Of a stretch of 64,000 bases of DNA, positions 1-8,707 are shown in pieces. Origin of the DNA: Dactylosporangium aurantiacum (GTDB taxonomy: Bacteria; Actinomycetota; Actinomycetes; Mycobacteriales; Micromonosporaceae); contig NZ_JNYJ01000007.1 in NCBI RefSeq assembly GCF_000716715.1, forward strand, positions 424,326 to 488,325, given 5' to 3'. The notes beneath the pieces were generated by a model. The model saw only the letters and a program-made list of their open reading frames with translations, ran no database searches and was not told the origin of the DNA. The translations under genes were made by a program, and so were the position numbers. Every line of letters begins with the position of its first letter. Within the stretch, counting starts at the first letter, position 1.

Positions 1-8
1 AAGAGTGG

Positions 9-368
9 ATGTTGCACCTGCTTCTCGCGCTGGTAGTCGTCGGGGTCCGTGGTGTGCTCGTCATCGTCCGTCAGGAAATACAGCAACGTGGAGCCGAGCG
101 GCTCTTGAAGCTGTTGAAGCTGGGTGGTCCGGACATGAAGATCGTCATGCGGAACGGCGGGGCCCGCTGGTCCGTGGAATTCACCAGCATCGACGCTCCC
201 GCCGCTCTGGGCCGTCGGCATGGAGCCGGACCCGAAAAGCCGCAGGAAGTCCAGGACAGGGCCGTCGAATCAAGCGCCGAACCCACCCGGGCTGCTGCGG
301 GCAAGGGTCGGCAGCACAAGGGTGCGGGCGCTCAGCGGCGCAGAGGCGGTGCCGATGGACGACACTGA
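9..368 (+). CDS. Small unknown protein with N-terminal hydrophobic helix
   Basis: This 119-residue protein is not recognised with confidence. Residues 1-20 form a hydrophobic helix (LLLALVVVGVRGVLVIV), followed by a basic amphipathic stretch and a short segment that could form a beta hairpin (KIVMRNGGARWSVEFTS). The last 40 residues are charged and probably disordered. The frame is open to the window edge, so the true start may lie upstream. It overlaps the following sigma-like gene by 14 bases, suggesting translational coupling. A hydrophobic helix plus a small beta segment loosely recalls the small 'effector-associated constant component' proteins of actinobacterial conflict systems, but that is only an impression. 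Confidence 0.45.
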   Translation: MLHLLLALVVVGVRGVLVIVRQEIQQRGAERLLKLLKLGGPDMKIVMRNGGARWSVEFTSIDAPAALGRRHGAGPEKPQEVQDRAVESSAEPTRAAAGKGRQHKGAGAQRRRGGADGRH

Positions 369-960
369 CGCAAGCGCGGAGGGACCGGGGAGATCGAGCA
401 ACGACCGGCCCCGCCGGCAGTTCAGCGACCCTCGCTCAGGAAAGTTCTACAAAGAGAAGTACCCGATCGTGTTCACCGCCGCGTGCCTGGTTGTCAACAG
501 CGTCCAGACCGCGGAAGACGTGGCACAGAACGTCTTCATCGAAGTCCTCACGAGCGCGGACGTGACCGCCCTGCTCGACAAGCCAGCCGACGAGCAGGAC
601 CGACTGCTGCAAGCCATCGCGGCCAGGCGCGGAATCGACCACATGCGCCGTCAGTCGCGGCTCGTTCGGATCATTCAGCAGCGGGTCCGCTGGACCGAGA
701 GCGGCGCGGTCACGCACGTGGAAGAAGAAGTGTTGACCCGGGAGGTAGTCCGCGCGATTGCCAACATCAAGAACGAACTGCATCGAGCGATCGCCGTCAT
801 GGCGTGGATCAGCGACATGACCTCCCCGCAGATCGCCGCTGAGGTCGGGCTCTCCCCAGAACGGGTCCGCGGCATCCGGCTGAAGCTGAAGGAACGCTTT
901 CGCTCAGAGTTCGTCGAAGTGGAGACTGAGGTTGCACGGCCGCAGGAGGGAACCATATGA
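355..960 (+). CDS. ECF-like RNA polymerase sigma factor
   Basis: This 201-residue protein has the layout of a small sigma-70/ECF factor. Residues about 30-72 resemble region 2 (QTAEDVAQNVFIEVL corresponds to the AEDLxQExF core-binding helix). Residues about 80-105 (LLQAIAARRGIDHMRRQSR) match the region 2.3/2.4 segment. Residues about 145-188 contain a helix-turn-helix like region 4 (SPQIAAEVGLSPERVRGIRLKLKERF). It would direct RNA polymerase to its own target promoters. The ATG at 355 is chosen because the region upstream in the frame reads as low-complexity R/P/S sequence. The downstream membrane gene starts inside its stop codon (ATGA), so the pair is likely a sigma factor with a membrane-bound partner. 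Confidence 0.7.
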   Translation: MDDTDASAEGPGRSSNDRPRRQFSDPRSGKFYKEKYPIVFTAACLVVNSVQTAEDVAQNVFIEVLTSADVTALLDKPADEQDRLLQAIAARRGIDHMRRQSRLVRIIQQRVRWTESGAVTHVEEEVLTREVVRAIANIKNELHRAIAVMAWISDMTSPQIAAEVGLSPERVRGIRLKLKERFRSEFVEVETEVARPQEGTI

Positions 961-1889
961 CCGGCCAGGACTTTGACGGCGAAACCGCCGCTCGCGACGC
1001 CGTCAACCGTGCGGCACAGGCGATTGCCTTGGCCGTCCAGCATGACGCCGACGCAGGCCTCCGTGATCTGCACCGTCGTATGGCCACCGCTGAAGTGCCG
1101 TCGCTTGCCGCCAGCGAACGCCTTCGCGAGAAGCCACGGCGTCATGCCCCGAAGGCCGGTGCACTTGCCGCATGGCTGACCGGGGCAACCGGGCTGCTGA
1201 CGGCATTGCTGTACGTCGGCTTCGACACCATGCCCACAAAATTGGCCCTGGTGATCACAGTTTCAGCCGCCGTCGCACTCCTCGCCGTTGCCGTACTCGC
1301 CCGGCCCTCCGACCAGAGGGCGGCATCACGCCCCCCCAGGTCCAGGCAATGGCTTTCCATCGCCGGCAGTAGCGCTGTGGCGATGATCTGCACAGCAGCG
1401 GCTATCTGGGTATCGACCGGCGCATCTTTTATGACGGCACAGGCCCCACCGCCCAGTGGAAAGGACTGCATGGTGCCGTCGCCTGGTGGACCCAACCTGT
1501 GTGGGTCTACGTACGATCCGAGCATCGGCGGTCCAACATCGAACACAGTTGTCGGTCCCCCCTCCATCGCTGCCATCACGGATTGGACTGGCTTTATCAA
1601 TGTTGTCGTTGTGAACACGGTTCCGGTGGATCCTCGAATGCGATACATCCTTATCGTCAGAGACGAGGATGGCGTCCAACTAGTAGGCGAGATCGCAGCT
1701 CCGGCTGACAAGCAGGTCGTCAGCATTGATCTTCAAGATGCCCCGCTCGGTTCCCGCCGGGACATCTACCTGGCCCTCACCCCCGTGGAGGAAATGGTGA
1801 CGTGGAGGGCGTCGACCATCAGGCCGCTCGGTGACGTGCCCGACGGCACTTACCTCATCGATCGCGCCACACATGTACGGACGAAGTAG
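957..1889 (+). CDS. Membrane protein coupled to the sigma factor (candidate anti-sigma)
   Basis: The protein has 310 residues. It has a soluble N-terminal region of about 65 residues with amphipathic helices, three hydrophobic segments at about 70-92, 97-117 and 133-155, and a C-terminal domain of about 150 residues with alternating beta-type segments (FINVVVVNTVPV, MRYILIVRDEDG, KQVVSIDLQDA), likely outside the cell. A strong ribosome binding site (GCAGGAGGG) sits 7 bases before the ATG, and the start overlaps the sigma stop codon by 4 bases. A cytosolic N-terminus, membrane span and external sensor-like domain next to an ECF-like factor is the classical layout of a membrane anti-sigma. I see no recognised anti-sigma motif, so this role rests on context. 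Confidence 0.6.
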   Translation: MTGQDFDGETAARDAVNRAAQAIALAVQHDADAGLRDLHRRMATAEVPSLAASERLREKPRRHAPKAGALAAWLTGATGLLTALLYVGFDTMPTKLALVITVSAAVALLAVAVLARPSDQRAASRPPRSRQWLSIAGSSAVAMICTAAAIWVSTGASFMTAQAPPPSGKDCMVPSPGGPNLCGSTYDPSIGGPTSNTVVGPPSIAAITDWTGFINVVVVNTVPVDPRMRYILIVRDEDGVQLVGEIAAPADKQVVSIDLQDAPLGSRRDIYLALTPVEEMVTWRASTIRPLGDVPDGTYLIDRATHVRTK

Positions 1890-2074
1890 CCATCGTCGCT
1901 GGTACGGCTGGGACAGTCAGCATGGTCACGGTGCGTACTCCATCGGTCTGTGCACGGCGCCGGTGCACAGAATCTCGCGGCGCTTGTCGTAGTACGTGAC
2001 AGTGACAGACGTAACACAGTCAGACGTGGGTAGTTGGCGAAGCTGGATTCAAGTGGGTTGAGCCGTGCCGCTTG

Positions 2075-3123
2075 CTACGCCGCCCAGCGGCCTACCTGGC
2101 CGTGGCCGGCATGGTAAAGGTCCGCCAGGTACGCCCGGACCGGCTCGACCCACGGGGTATTCGTCACCGTGCCCAGCATGACCGCCGCGACCACCGGCGA
2201 CACCACATCCGCGACCTGCAAGAACTGCTTCGTCCTACTGCCCTTCCAGGGAAGGCCTCGGTGAAGCCGTTGAGCAGCCCGGCCTGGGCGGCCGTCAGCT
2301 CGGGACCGTCCGGCGCCCCGATCTTCCAGCTGCGGGTCGAGCCGGTCAGGCACCACGACGGCCCGTCGGCGTTGAAGGCGTTACCGCCGGACGTCTTCCG
2401 TGCCCCGCGGGTCCAGACGCGCAGTCCCGGCGCCCACCCGAGCGCCTCGGCCATGCTCCGCTGCACCAGCCCCGCCCCCGAGCCGTCGTACACGCTCACC
2501 CGGGTGCTGTCGTACCGCCGCGCGTACAGGAAGGTCCGCAACCGCCGCGACGGCACCCCGAACGCCGCGGCGTCCAGCCGCACGACGTCGAAGGTCTCCC
2601 ACCCGGCGGCCGCCAACTCCGCGCACAGGTCCTCCCAGAGCGGCTCGACGTCGGGCACCTGCTCGCACAGCAGCCACTCAAGATCGTGCGCGGTCAGCGC
2701 CCAACGGGCGGCCTCCACCACCAGCGCGGTGCGCGGGTCCTCACACCGGTGCGGCAGGTCCGCCCACTCGCAGCCGCAGCCGGCCCCCAGGCACGTGATC
2801 GCGTCGAGCGCGAGCTGCATCTCCTGCACCCCGATCCGCTTGCCGCCGCGCGAGAACGGCGGGCACGGCGGCGTCACCACCGCCCCCCGCACGCCGACGT
2901 GTGCGGCCGGGTCCAACCGCCGAATGTCGACCTGATGCCGCTCGAACCCGGCGGCCCGCCCGGTCGCGCACGCGTCGCCGTCAAGCTCCACCCCGACCAT
3001 TGGCGGCAGTCCCAGGATCTGGCCGCCGACGTCCATGCCCCCCGGCCCGGCGCACAGGGAGACGACCTCGCCTGGCCCGGCGATCACCAGGTCCGCCGCC
3101 GGCGCGGCGTCCGCGAGCAACAC
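2075..3123 (-). pseudogene. C5 cytosine-specific DNA methyltransferase, frameshifted near the C-terminus
   Basis: The translation shows the ordered motifs of a C5-cytosine DNA methyltransferase. These are SLCAGPGGMDVG (motif I, AdoMet binding), TPPCPPFSRGGKR (motif IV, catalytic PC loop), a degenerate ENV-like EQV in WLLCEQVPDVEP (motif VI), FGVPSRRLRTFLYARR (motif VIII, QxRxR-like) and a late WCLTGSTRSW segment. The chosen GTG start at 3123 lies 8 bases after a GGAGG site and overlaps nothing. Near 2249 the reading frame is lost: one base is missing in the run encoding F-P-W-K-G-S-R. The rest (FLQVADVVSPVVAAVMLGTV) continues to 2075 in another frame. The family acts as a solitary or restriction-linked methylase; no restriction endonuclease is visible here. 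Either the gene is recently inactivated or the base was missed in sequencing. Confidence 0.8.
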
Positions 3124-3137
3124 GGCCAGTTCCTCCG

Positions 3138-3530
3138 TCAGCTCGACCGCATGCGCGTCAGCGCGTCGAGGGCCGCGGGCAGGTCGGGGGAGCGCGTCAC
3201 CGCCCCCGCCAGCTCGGCCACCTCGGCGTCGCCGAGCATTCGGCCCGCCCACGCCTCCAGCAGCTCGCGCGGAATGACGAGGCCGGGCTGCACGGCGCCA
3301 ACCGTCGTGGCCAGTTCCCGCTTCGCCTTGCGGAAGTTGAAGACGGATGTCCACGTCTCGTCCGGGTCCGGCCACACCCCGACCGTGCCGGTCGCCAGGT
3401 CGATGCCGACGACGGCCTGGCCGTCGAGCGACAACATCAGCAGCGGGTCGCTGACCTCCGTATCCACGTCGACCGTGAACGTCTCGTTCGGGGAGACGAT
3501 GTACAGCTCCGCCTTCATCTGGCCTGCCAC
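3138..3530 (-). CDS. Hypothetical protein upstream of the C5 methyltransferase
   Basis: I do not recognise this 130-residue protein. The first half looks like a beta-rich domain (MKAELYIVSPNETFTVDVDTEVSDPLLMLSLDGQAVVGIDLATGTVGVWPD, seen in pieces). The second half is helical. The GTG at 3530 is preferred because a GGAGG site lies 5 bases upstream. Its stop codon lies 14 bases before the methyltransferase start, so the two are probably cotranscribed, and the VWA gene lies just upstream on the same strand. It may be a conserved passenger of a mobile element. Confidence 0.6.
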   Translation of the reverse strand: MAGQMKAELYIVSPNETFTVDVDTEVSDPLLMLSLDGQAVVGIDLATGTVGVWPDPDETWTSVFNFRKAKRELATTVGAVQPGLVIPRELLEAWAGRMLGDAEVAELAGAVTRSPDLPAALDALTRMRSS

Positions 3531-3595
3531 GGAACCTCCAGTCCAGTCGGGATGCCGGGCCCGTCGCAACGCGACATATGGCCCTATCATTGGGA

Positions 3596-4640
3596 TTACT
3601 TGGCGCCGGTCAACGCGTCGCGGATCGCATCGCTGATCACGGCGAGCACGCCGTCCGGGGTGTGCAGCCGCACCAACGTCGCCCCGGCCAGCGGCCTGGT
3701 GCCCCGCTCGGCGACGTCGAGGTGCAGCACCCGCACCCCACGACCGGTCAGCCGGGCGACGAGCCGGGCCCCTTCGTCCAGCTGCCCGGGCCCCACCAAG
3801 TGCCCGTCGCTGACCACGACCAACAGCCGAGCGCCGTCACCGCGCGCCAGCCCGAGCGCCCCATCGAGCGCCTGCACCGCCTCGACGAACGCCTCCGACC
3901 CGTCCTTCGCGACGAACTTGGTCACGTTGGCCGGGTCGGCGCCCGGGGCGACGATCGACGTTACCGCCTCACCGAACGCGACCGTGGCGCCGCAGCCGCC
4001 GACCCGGCGGACGGCCTGCCCCACCACCCAGGCCACCGACGACAGCACCGGCGCGGCCCAGCCCATCGACCCGGACACCCGCTGCGCCGCCCCCAGCATC
4101 GCCGCGCGACCGTCCAACCTGCCCGGCGGCGTCGCCGACGTGACCACTGTGCTCGCCCGCTCCCGGAACCGGGCGCGCCGCAGCACATGCATCAACCGGT
4201 TCGCGGCGGCCCGCTCGTCCGGCTCGGGCGGGCGGACACCCGACACCGGCGTCGACCGGCCGCGACCGAACCCATGCCCGAACACGTCGCCGGCGCGACG
4301 CTCGGCGGCCGCCCGGTCCGTCGTCTCCTGCCGCTGAGCCTCCGCGGCCGCTTCCTCATCTGCCTCTTCGGCCGCCGCCTCAGCGAGGCTGTCCGCAAGG
4401 AAGGTCCGGTCCGGCTTCCGTCACCTCGTCGGCGACCTTGGCCAGCACCGCGCGCGTCGCCGCTCCGAGCGGATCGACGCCCTCCTCGTCGTCGGCGTCG
4501 ACCGGCCCCGTCTCGCTGGTGACTGCCAGGGCTTCCGCGGCCGTGTCACTGTCGTCCGAGGATGTCCGGGAACAACCGTGTGACGGCATTCGGCTTCCCT
4601 CACCGTCCGGGTCTGTGTCCGCCGGAATGTCGAGGGCCGA
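3596..4640 (-). pseudogene. VWA-domain (CobT/CoxE-like) protein, frameshifted in its linker
   Basis: The C-terminal 200 residues form a von Willebrand A-like domain of the CobT/CoxE type: TPPGRLDGRAAML, then ARLLVVVSDGHLVG (MIDAS-like strand with DxH) and VRVLHLDV. An acidic, alanine- and glutamate-rich linker precedes it. The linker reads in two frames that join at about 4405-4420: the segment ending LAKVADEVTEAG is in one frame, and LADSLAEAAAEEADEEA leading into the VWA part is in another. The gene is therefore interrupted by a single-base change. VWA proteins of this kind usually work with a MoxR/CobS AAA ATPase, and no such gene is nearby. The 5' limit is uncertain; bases 4641-4876 hold frame-broken debris. 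Confidence 0.6.
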
Positions 4641-4876
4641 AGTTCTCCCGGCTCGCCGTCGTGGTTCGCGTTCGTGGCGTAGGGGTTCACGACGGCGACA
4701 GATGAGACCGTAGTCGAGGGCAGGTCTGGCCGCACGACCTGGCGCCAAGCATTGGCGGACGTCCGAGAGGATGTCGACCGGCACGACAATCCCCAGCGCA
4801 ACGACCGCCTCGCGGCATGAGCGAGCGTTTGGGCAAGGGCTTGGGTGTAGGCGCCACCAAGCTGATGAAGGGCCCT

Positions 4877-5296
4877 CTACGGGATTGGTGCGTCGTTCAC
4901 GCGGCGGAGGTGGAGGCGCGAGGCCATCGCGAGGTACTGCAACGTCGTGGTAGACGAGGGTGTGCTCAGTTCGATCTGGAACGCATCCTCGTACCCCTGC
5001 TGATTGCGAAGCACCCACCGCCAGGCGGAGGTCATGCCGAGCAGGCCGGCATAGTGCTGATTCATTTGGGTTGACACCGAATCCGACACCCAATGGCGAA
5101 GCGGCGGCGGTTGCCGCGGATCGAAGGAAACTTCGACCGTGTCGTCATCCGGATCAACCTCCACGTGGAGGTATCCCTCGTCGAAGCGGAACTGGATCGC
5201 CACAAGCCAGGAAGGGTCGTCTACATACGCCAGATGCACGACCCCGGCCAGATCGGTCAACACGGAGGGACCAGAAGAAGGCAAGTTATGCGCCAC
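4877..5296 (-). CDS. Hypothetical protein (DUF6334-like, tentative)
   Basis: This 139-residue protein has alternating strand and helix segments and a clear amphipathic composition: SWLVAIQFRFDEGYLHVEVDPDDDTVEVSF is beta-rich and the later part is helical. It resembles small actinobacterial immunity- or cargo-type proteins such as DUF6334, but I am not sure of the family. It lies upstream of the decayed VWA gene on the same strand and is intact. It has no signal peptide or membrane segment. Confidence 0.55.
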   Translation of the reverse strand: MAHNLPSSGPSVLTDLAGVVHLAYVDDPSWLVAIQFRFDEGYLHVEVDPDDDTVEVSFDPRQPPPLRHWVSDSVSTQMNQHYAGLLGMTSAWRWVLRNQQGYEDAFQIELSTPSSTTTLQYLAMASRLHLRRVNDAPIP

Positions 5297-5494
5297 ACGG
5301 AGATCATGGCACCGACCGCGTCGGCGATACGTCCGCTATTCGGCACGATCGAGCACTGCGGCCGTGGTTCGACGCGCCGGACCCCGCCACGAAGCGTGAC
5401 GATCTCCACGTCGGCGGCCGCGCGGGACCTGCGGCAGATGTGTGCGCTCTAAGTTGGACCCGCGGGTCTTGCCCTGTTCGGGGCAGAATAGTGC

Positions 5495-5690
5495 GTGATC
5501 GATCGAGTGCTGGCCGAAGACGTTGAGCTCTTCGAGCGTGCCGTGCGCACGTTTCGAGGGACGCGCGGTGCTGGCCTGCCATACCTGGAAAGTCCTGGTG
5601 CTCTCGCCTTCGTTGCTTCCCGCGGTCACGAGATCTTCGGCTGGTGCTGGGGTTATCAGCTGATTCGTCCCGACGGCTGGGTATCGAGCT
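5495..5690 (+). pseudogene. GNAT acetyltransferase, N-terminal fragment
   Basis: The GTG at 5495 opens a frame that reads like the start of an aminoglycoside 3-N-acetyltransferase-type GNAT protein: RVLAEDVELFERAVRTFRG, then LESPGALAFVAS and FGWCWGYQLIRPDG. That motif normally leads into the acetyl-CoA binding strand and loop. The homology stops at about 5685-5690, where a different gene fragment begins in another frame. The acetyl-CoA binding half is missing, so the fragment cannot be active. Confidence 0.65.
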
Positions 5691-6039
5691 CAGATGCGCC
5701 AACCTGGCGGCGCTGTGGGCGAACTTCAAGATCGCCGGTGCGCGGTTCGTCGTTGTCGCCGCTGTCATCGACAGCCTGACGCTGCGCGAATCGTATGCCC
5801 AGAGCCTCGCGGGCTGCGAGATCCGCCTGGTCGGATTGACCGCTGACGACGACACCGTACGCAGCCGCCTGAGGCAACGAGACACGGACGCAAAGCTCGA
5901 GCAGCACCTCAAAGCGTTGGACGAGGACAGGCGCATGTCGGTCGACGTTGAGGACTTCACGATCACCAACGACCGCGCCCCTGCCGACGTGGCTACCGAG
6001 ATTCTTGTGCGAGTGGGTTGGGCGGACCATGCCAGATGA
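5685..6039 (+). pseudogene. P-loop kinase-like protein, C-terminal fragment
   Basis: This frame reads as the C-terminal two-thirds of an AAA/adenylyl-sulfate-kinase-like P-loop protein: CANLAALWANFKIAGARFVVV, IRLVGLTADDDTVRSRLRQRD, and a closing VEDFTITNDRAPADVATEIL. The Walker A half is missing. It joins directly to the acetyltransferase fragment, so a deletion or recombination fused two unrelated gene pieces. It may still be expressed from the GNAT start after frameshifting, but this is not likely to be functional. Confidence 0.6.
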
Positions 6040-6772
6040 CGCCTCACCGGAACCGGGGCACGGTCGGCGACCGCCGTCATTCCGCCGCTTCTGGATCTCA
6101 GACCCGCTTACCGAGATCGGATAACCGCTCATCGGCAGATGTGCTCACCCGCTGAACCCGAGAATGTTGACCCACTGTCACGGAGGGTGAGCGTGGCGGC
6201 TCGGTGGCGGAGGCCGTGACAAGCCATGATTGACAAGCCGTGTTGGTTCTCCCGGGCATTCGCCACGGGACATGGGTGCGTTGCGGCCTGCCGTGGAGGG
6301 TCCCGAACTGGGGTCTCGTACGTCCTGACCGCCGGCGCGGGCTGCGGGGGAGTCCCTGCGTCTATGGTGCCGCTCGTGGTTCTGGTGGTGCACAAGTGCT
6401 CGGGCCAACGAGTGCGAGCGATCGTTGTTGCTGCATGGGGCAGCCAGCTGACATGTCAACGATCACGGGGGACGGCGCCTGTTCGAAGCCAGGCGCAGAT
6501 GCGATCCATCTTCAACAGCCCGAAACGCGCCCCCGAGCGCACCTTCTGACGGAGGCAAACCTGCAGGTCATGGCTGTTGCTCGGAGATGAAGCGCGCAGG
6601 TCTCTGTCCAAGGCGGGTCCCACCGTACATGGGAACGGACCGACGGACGTAGCGACGTCGCGATCATCAGCGGAACGTGGCAGCTTGGGTAATGCGTACG
6701 GCCTGCTGCCCAGCGGCATGCTGATCGCCAGGCGTGGCAACCGCTCGACGGTAGCGCAGAGTTTGGGAAGAT
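6040..6772. other. Non-coding stretch distal to CRISPR array 1
   Basis: No open frame here has a convincing protein composition. The stretch lies at the trailer (old) end of array 1. Its last 8 bases (GGGAAGAT, 6765-6772) look like the end of a decayed repeat, because they directly precede a 33-base spacer-sized unit and the first recognisable repeat. Confidence 0.5.
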
Positions 6773-6805
6773 ACTTCGCGGTCAGCCATGCCAGCCACCC
6801 GGCAT

Positions 6806-8663
6806 GGATGACCCCCGCGTGTGCGGGGAAGACGACGGCCGGACGGTCGAGGCGTACGCCGCCATGGGATGACCCCCGCGCGTGCGGGGAGGACGGGCGA
6901 GCATCCTCGCGCACGTCGTGCTGGAGGGATGACCCCCGCGCGTGCAGGGAGGACTTCGGCGGCGGGCTGATCCGCATGACGGAGCGGGGATGACCCTCGC
7001 GCGTGCGGGGAAGACAAGACGCTGATCACCGACACCCGCGGCGTGCCGGGATGACCCCCGCGCGTGCGGGGAGGACACCTCACCGCCCTGGAGCAGCTTG
7101 GCGTGGAAAGGACCACCCCCGCGAGTACGGGGAGGACCCGACGTTCTGAGCGAGCACGATCTTGTCGTCGGGGCGACCCCCGCGCGTGCGGGGAGGACGA
7201 GCCGAGCACGATCCGGGCGATCGGCTCCAGGGGATGCTCCCCGCACGTGCGGGGAGGACGTCGGTGCCGGCCCGCTCGGCAACATCATCGAGGGATGACC
7301 CCCGCGCGTGCGGGGAAGACCTCAAGATCTGTCACTATCGGCTCTCCCTCTGCGGATGACCCCGCATGTGCGAGGAGGACTCGATCGGGCAGCTCGACCG
7401 CGTGTACGGCCGGGTATGACCCCTTGCGCATGCGGAGACGACGACGGTGGGTAAGCACCCGGCGTGGGCGTTCCCGGATGACCCCCGCGCGTACGGGGAG
7501 GACTAGTTGATCAGGCAGGAACCGACGTACTCCGGGAGATGACCCCCGCGCGTGCGGGGAGGACCTCGGCCTGCTCGGCGACCTGTTCGACATCATCGGA
7601 TGACCCCCGCGCGTGCGGGGAGGACGAGGGTGGCACGCAGTTCGGTGCGTATCCGCAGGGATGACCCCCGCGCGTGCGGGGAGGACGAGCGCGCGGTGGA
7701 TGGTCATAGCCGCACTCCAGGATGACCCCCGCGCGTGCGGGGAGGACTCCGTCCAGCCCGGCGCCACGATCCCGGACAGCGGATGACCCCCGCGCGTGGG
7801 GGGAGGACGCTTCCGGGTGTGAACCCTGCGGTGATGTACGTGGGATGACCCCCGTGCGTGCGGGGAGGACTACCCGGGCAGCGAGGGCGTGGCGATCCAC
7901 TGGGGATGACCCCCGCGCGTGCGGGGAGGACGTGTAAACGGTCCACTCTCGACGGTGGCAGAAGGGATGACCCCCGCGCGTGCGGGGAGGACCAGATTAG
8001 GGTGCGCATCGAGGGCATCTATCAGGGATGACCCCCGCGCGTGCGGGGAGGACCGGTACGCCTCGAAGGCCACCTGCCCCAGGCTCGGATGACCCCCGCG
8101 CGTGCGGGGAGGACAAGACGCTGCTCGGCCAGTCCGGCGTGAGGTAGGGATGACCCCCGCGCGTGCGGGGAGGACGCATGAGCCGGCCTCGCGCCGCCAC
8201 GCCACGTCGGATGACCCCCGCGCGTGCGGGGAGGACACGGACAGGGAGCGCGCCGCCGTGCTCGACGCGGGATGACCCCCGCGCGTGCGGGGAGGACTGA
8301 CCGGTTTTGGGGTGCCCGACGCGCCGAGACGGATGACCCCCGCGCGTGCGGGGAGGACGGGAACGGTGCCACGGCCGGCGCCTGGGTCTCCGGATGACCC
8401 CCGCGCGTGCGGGGAGGACGAGCGGAACGGCGGTCATCCCAGAGCCACCCAGGGATGACCCCCGCGCGTGCGGGGAGGACAACACGTGGTCGATGGTGGC
8501 CCCGGGGAGCACGGGATGACCCCCGCGCGTGCGGGGAGGACACACCCCGTTGGATTCTCGACGCGCTCGGGCCGGGATGACCCCCGCGCGTGCGGGGAGG
8601 ACGACGTTGGCGCCGGCGGGGTGGGCGGCGATGGCGGATGACCCCCGCGCGTGCGGGGAGGAC
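6806..8663 (-). CRISPR. CRISPR array 1, type I-E, 31 repeats
   Basis: There are 31 copies of a 28-base repeat separated by 32-34-base spacers (period 60-62). Read on the minus strand, the repeat begins GTCCTCCCCGCACG and ends GGGGGTCATCC; its stem CCCCGC/GCGGGG is typical of type I-E. Repeats from 7598 to 8663 are nearly identical. Those from 6806 to 7503 are degenerate; for example, the copy at 7414 is badly altered and the one at 7354 is a base short. This places the trailer at the low-coordinate end and the leader at 8664-8707, next to cas6e. One more spacer-sized unit (6773-6805) lies beyond the first repeat. The leader space is only 44 bases and contains TAGAGATC, which also occurs beside array 2. 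Confidence 0.97.
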
Positions 8664-8707
8664 ACTTGTTGACCTGGGCCGCTAGAGATCCACTCGGCCG
8701 ATTTTCT

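Noticed and set aside
2686..4522. Long plus-strand frames opposite the methyltransferase and VWA genes
   Set aside because: Arg/Pro/Ala-rich low-complexity translations; the minus-strand frames carry clear domains.
5304..6080. 258-residue minus-strand frame opposite the GNAT/kinase debris
   Set aside because: Ser/Arg-rich shadow of the plus-strand fragments, which match known families.
7016..8147. Two array 1 spacers (after 7015 and 8114) starting with the same AAGACGCTG
   Set aside because: The match is only about 9-12 bases and could be chance; not enough to claim related targets.
7064..8665. Long open frames running through CRISPR array 1 on both strands
   Set aside because: They arise because the GC-rich repeats lack stop codons; the peptides are periodic repeats of the array and not proteins.
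8664..8707. Possible cas1 or cas2 remnant next to array 1
   Set aside because: Only 44 bases separate cas6e from the first repeat, and none reads like Cas1 or Cas2.
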